NCBI RefSeq assembly: GCF_000003855.2
Contig: NW_003101682.1
Coordinates: forward strand, 5,194,635 to 5,258,634
Length of the DNA: 64,000 nt
Direction of reading: 5' to 3'
Source: Blastomyces gilchristii SLH14081
Taxonomy: Eukaryota > Ascomycota > Eurotiomycetes > Onygenales > Ajellomycetaceae
The notes beneath the pieces are model-generated. The model saw only the letters and a program-made list of their open reading frames with translations. It ran no database searches and was not told the origin of the DNA. Both the position numbers and the translations under genes were made by a program. Shown here piece after piece: positions 60,434 to 64,000 of the stretch; positions within the stretch are counted from its first letter, which is position 1, and each line of letters starts with the position of its first letter.

Positions 60434-60554
60434 GCTATACATTGCATTCTCTCAAACTACAGATGTCAATCAGTTGACTGTCTTACTAGATGAGAATGAT
60501 AAGAGATGTATATTAAATGAGATATATTCAGAGATTCTACAGTTTCTTAACTAA
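60434..60554 (+). pseudogene. Helitron helicase C-terminus, resumed
   Basis: Directly after LTR3 the frame reads LYIAFSQTTDVNQLTVLL, then DEN and EILQFLN with stop TAA at 60552-60554. This is the end of PIF1-type Helitron helicases (Q-L-Y-V-A-x-S-R-x-T-D). The CAG-CTA codons for Gln-Leu are at 46577-46582, left of the LTR array, so the two parts are one gene. Confidence 0.88.
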
Positions 60555-62830
60555 TTCTTCTGTTACTGCTGTTTTTTCTTCATTGTCTACACAATGTTAT
60601 TATCAGATATTAAAATAGAGGTTCTTTAACATGTAAAAAACTGTCATTTCAATTTAATACTAACTATTAAAGAAAAGAAAAAAGCAATAATATCTCACTG
60701 AGCTCATTCTTACATCTCACACAGCTCATACAGCCTGCTCACATTATTCTCTATTTTTTGAATTTTATAATCAGAGCTGTAATGTCTGTGAAGACACTCT
60801 GTTGACTGAGCTGAGTCATCTGTAACAGGTTCACAGTCTCATTACACTCTTTATACAAATGTTTCATCTCTTTCTTCATCTTACAGAGCTGATGCATCTT
60901 CACTCACAGCTGTAACAACTTTAACTCTGTGATCTCACTGTTACTCACTTCATCATTCTTCTCTTTATTCTTCAGAGTCATAAATATCATCTGTTTCTTT
61001 TTAACTGAACTGAATGACTGAGTCATCTGACTCAGCTTCATACTGACAGCTCACTTCTTTCTCTTTCTTATCTTCTTCTCATTCTCTTCTGTATTGATGA
61101 GGATGAGGAACTGCTGATTCTCTGTTATTTCCATGTCAGCATATACATTTTATATATACATTTTGCTAATGAATTTACATGCTATAGAGATAATTCATTA
61201 CTTATCAGATTATAAGCTACAGCATTTGCTTAGTAAATTCTAGTGATAATTTACACAGGTCTTCTTCAATATATCAGAGACTACAATACACTCAATAAAT
61301 GAACTATAACTCTTCTCACATGAGCTGTATAACAGAGTGACTTTGATATCACAGCTGTGAGTAAGTACTGATTCTACATTTATTGTTCTTTTTAGCTGAG
61401 GCTTAAATTTCTTCTCATGCAGCACTATATCTCTCTTAAGCTTTATCTCACACAGCTGTGTAATGATCTCACTGTCTTTCTTAACTATTTATTCTATCAG
61501 CAGTCATAGCCTACATTTAGGCATTCATGTGTTGACGGGCTGCTAGTGTGACTGCTGAGAAACAGATGTAGATGAGTTAGTAAGCTACTGAGTCTTCAGA
61601 GCTCTCTGAGCTTACTGAGCTTGCTCTGCACTATTATTAGCTGTAATTCTATAACTTCTGAGTCATTTCTCTTTCAGTTCTCTACTTACATTCAGTCATT
61701 TTAGCTGCTTCAATTGTATTTCAGATGATTTGATGATTAATTGAAGTAAATTATAACATGTTTCAATTGCTGACTATATATATTATAGTTCTAAGATCTT
61801 TACATGAGCTGTCTGACATTTAATTACATCTCACTTGAAGCTTCTATATTAACTCTACAACACTGCTACAGTGTTATTCATCTTTTTTCTATGTAGTTAT
61901 TCTCTATTAACAGTTGTGAATTACATGGAATTCATCTATACAAGTCACATGCAGGTGTTCATATTCATAGATATCTCATTACATTCAATCTGAGAGATTT
62001 AACAGCACGTTTTTCAAGCTGAATAAGCGAGCGCAAGCGAGCAATTGAGACTTGTATGAAATGAAGAGATGTGTTGAATAGTGATAGAGTCAGAAACAGT
62101 CAAGCTTCACCTGCTTTTCACATGCAGAGTGATATAATTAAGAGATAAATAAACACAGCCGCTTCAAGCTGTAGCTTAGTCATGCTGAGGTCATACTGTT
62201 AACTGTTACAGCCGTTGCGGTTAGTGATCTCACTAGATTATATAACTTATTACTATATTACATTCTTATAGATTGATCTATTAATACAATGTTTAACTAT
62301 TCTACAGATTATAGTCTGAATAGCATGTTTTTCTTTTTAAAATATTGTATTAACATTTTTGATGAGAATAGTTTATCTTTTTTAAAAAGACTCTTACTTT
62401 TTATTAGAGATATTTCATTATCTCTGAATTTATTAATTAGTAGATTTATATACTTTTGAAAGAGTATATTTTTTATTATAAAGAATATCACTTTTTTTTT
62501 ATATATCTAGAAGAAGCAGAGCCATCTTAATATAAGTAATATATTTATTACTTCAGAGTTCAGCTCAAGACTCAGAATTACTTACTTTACTAGATAACTT
62601 ATTAATAGAATAATTACTTATTATAAGAAGATTTCTGAGTTATAAGATAAGACTGATATTAGTTTTTATCAGAGTATGAAATTTAATGATAAAATAATAG
62701 AGAAGCTTCAGAATAAGAAAAAACAGAGTTAATATTTATTTATAAAATCTATTTATTTTAACTTAATAAATTCTTTACTATCTCTTATTTCTGAAATACT
62801 GACTTTTAGTGATAATCTGAATTAATCTAT
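60555..62830. other. AT-rich tract after Helitron gene, unassigned
   Basis: The Helitron 3' end (hairpin plus CTRR) could not be found. On the minus strand, open charged helical stretches (about 61000-60780, MHQLCKMKKEMKHLY and LLQMTQLSQQSVFTD; 61240-61425) suggest remnants of an unrecognised gene. Small GC-retaining spots lie at 62005-62045 (GCGAGCGCAAGCGAGC) and 62155-62225. Confidence 0.4.
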
Positions 62831-62835
62831 CTATT

Positions 62836-63222
62836 AGTATTATTATTATTATTATTATTATTCTTTCATTATACTCATATACAAGCGGAGCTTATAATGA
62901 GTCCTTGCGTGATGTTAAATACAGGTCAAGTGTTAATTATACAGGAGGAAATACAGGTGTTGAGACCACATCAAGATAACAAGAACATAGGAAAATACAA
63001 AGAAGTGACAATTAGATACATGAGATAATAACTTCCCAGCCCAGGAACATAGAGTGATTCATTGAAGCGATTTGTATACCTCTGTATTTATTAAGAATCT
63101 GAGGTGCTTGAGTTCTGAATTTAATGTATTCTCTGCGGGTTTCGAACCCACGCGCCTTGGTTTCCCACGCCAAGGTGCTACCAGGTGACTGTATTAATCA
63201 TTCGGCCACCGGGGCAAATCTA
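62836..63222 (-). mobile_element. tRNA-related SINE-like element
   Basis: On the minus strand it begins GCCCCGGTGGCCGAATGATTAA (pol III A-box-like), about 60 bases later a perfect T-arm GTGGG-TTCGAAA-CCCGC (B box), then ~250 bp of unrelated body and a terminal AAT repeat (62836-62866 plus strand). It keeps CC/GG/CG within RIP-mutated surroundings. The acceptor ends do not pair, so it is not a normal tRNA gene. A tRNA pseudogene is the alternative. Borders are approximate. Confidence 0.55.
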
Positions 63223-63306
63223 TCTATTATATCATAGGTAATTTTATAAACCTTATATAGATAATACTTTAGAATTAAATAACTATAACTGATATCTTAT
63301 AATATC

Positions 63307-63812
63307 TAGACTGACTACTAAGACTATGAATTTTATATTTAATTTCATTTGATCTCATCTTATACATTTCTTGATATGAATTTTACTGCGACTAGTTATT
63401 AAAAAAACGTGTAAAGTAACTATATATAAAATCTTAAAATGAAATCATGACTTGAAAAAAATAAGAAAGTGATTTCATTTGATTTCATTTAGTCTCATTC
63501 TTAACATAAAGTTACTATTTCTAGACATTTTAAGGTTATTTTTAGACTATTTTTAATTTTTTAAAAAGTAATACTTTTTGGTAACACTCAAATGAGATTT
63601 AAAGTCCTTTAAAGTAATAAAAGTAATTTAAATTGAGAAGTGAAAATCATAATCTTATTTGAAAAATGTGATAAGAGTAGACAGTAAGTCTCACTGAGAC
63701 AGTATGAAACTACTATCTAATATTAAAACTGTGTAATGAAATCAGTTAAATTGATAATAAGACTATTAAAAAATATAATTCTGATCTCAGACATGATCAC
63801 ACAGTCAGTCTA
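63307..63812 (-). mobile_element. MITE copy 7, inverted
   Basis: 506 bp with a perfect 8 bp duplication ATAATATC at 63299-63306 and 63813-63820. It is heavily mutated: GGCC reads GACT and CACGGTCACACGG reads CATGATCACACAG. It is the same family as the other copies. Confidence 0.93.
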
Positions 63813-63820
63813 ATAATATC

Positions 63821-64000
63821 TCACTATATTTATTTATATAAAAAGAGATACTATAAGAGATAAGTTATAGAAATATTAGAAGAAAGTTAAATATATACTA
63901 AATATTAAATCAGTGATTATATTTAATAACTCTAATTATAAAGTCTGATATATCAACATATTAACTGATACAGAAGTTATTAGTGAAATTAACATTTTAT
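63821..64000. other. AT-rich flank
   Basis: Nothing recognisable; RIP-like composition. Confidence 0.5.

Noticed and set aside
62005..62045. Terminal inverted repeat of a further DNA transposon (GCGAGCGCAAGCGAGC)
   Set aside because: No matching partner end or target duplication was found nearby.
63120..63222. Functional tRNA gene
   Set aside because: The T-arm is perfect, but no pairing acceptor stem or regular anticodon arm could be drawn; a SINE head or pseudogene fits better.
1..64000. CRISPR array, rRNA operon, biosynthetic cluster or defence island
   Set aside because: There are no regularly spaced repeats of that type, no rRNA-like sequence and no gene cluster; the only repeats are transposon-derived or simple.

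Overview
This window looks like a transposon-graveyard region of a filamentous ascomycete (Pezizomycotina) genome. Two kinds of DNA alternate. Short GC-balanced islands carry gene-like sequence (about 6220-12600, 16196-17140, 41459-42010). Long AT-rich tracts are almost free of CC, GG and CG, and old coding sequence in them is recognisable but full of TGA/TAA stops where Trp, Arg or Gln codons stood. That is the footprint of repeat-induced point mutation (RIP). Its context is unusual, because CA and TG remain abundant while CC/GG/CG are nearly gone. Introns with GT..AG borders, Ty1/Copia, Ty3/Gypsy, Tad-type LINE, Helitron and hAT remains, and protein families seen mainly in Pezizomycotina (DUF7924-like protein, AAA ATPase with DUF7025-like N-terminus, fungal Myb/SANT protein) support this assignment.

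Layout. 1-3529: minus-strand Copia element (integrase, protease, gag, leader, 5' LTR) broken by a MITE. 3890-4239: decayed protein-kinase-like fragment. 4240-6220: AT-rich, unassigned. 6220-12607: GC-balanced island with one convincing gene (DUF7924-like, minus), two weak small ORFs and the 5' exons of an AAA ATPase gene. 11666-16489: that AAA ATPase gene is cut into pieces by four copies of one ~505 bp MITE, one nested in another. Its middle is RIP-mutated and its last exon intact. 17106-17750: RIP-killed Myb/SANT gene. 17751-20960: AT-rich. About 20970-35470: minus-strand Tad-like LINE whose ORF1 is split by a complete Gypsy element (25963-33766, TSD GATAG). 35623-41458: a ~5.8 kb hAT element with decayed transposase and the same ends as the MITEs, hence their likely autonomous relative. 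About 42010-60554: a Helitron Rep/helicase gene interrupted first by a MITE and then by a 13.9 kb three-LTR Gypsy array (46583-60433), after which the helicase C-terminus resumes in frame. 60555-64000: AT-rich DNA with a tRNA-related SINE-like island and one more MITE.

How it fits together. The insertions form a readable stratigraphy, anchored by target-site duplications of 8 bp (hAT/MITE) and 4-5 bp (Gypsy). Interiors of long repeats are heavily mutated. The outermost ~40-180 bp of LTR elements and the short SINE-like sequence largely keep their C and G, consistent with a length or edge requirement of the mutating machinery. Mutation also appears in apparently single-copy gene segments between repeats (AAA ATPase, Myb), suggesting leakage. 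No intact defence system, gene cluster, CRISPR or rRNA is visible. The novelty is in the mutation pattern, the hAT/MITE family, the multi-LTR Gypsy array and its opposite-strand reading frame.

Limits: everything was read by eye. Approximate borders are stated as such, family names rest on remembered motifs, and no search was run.
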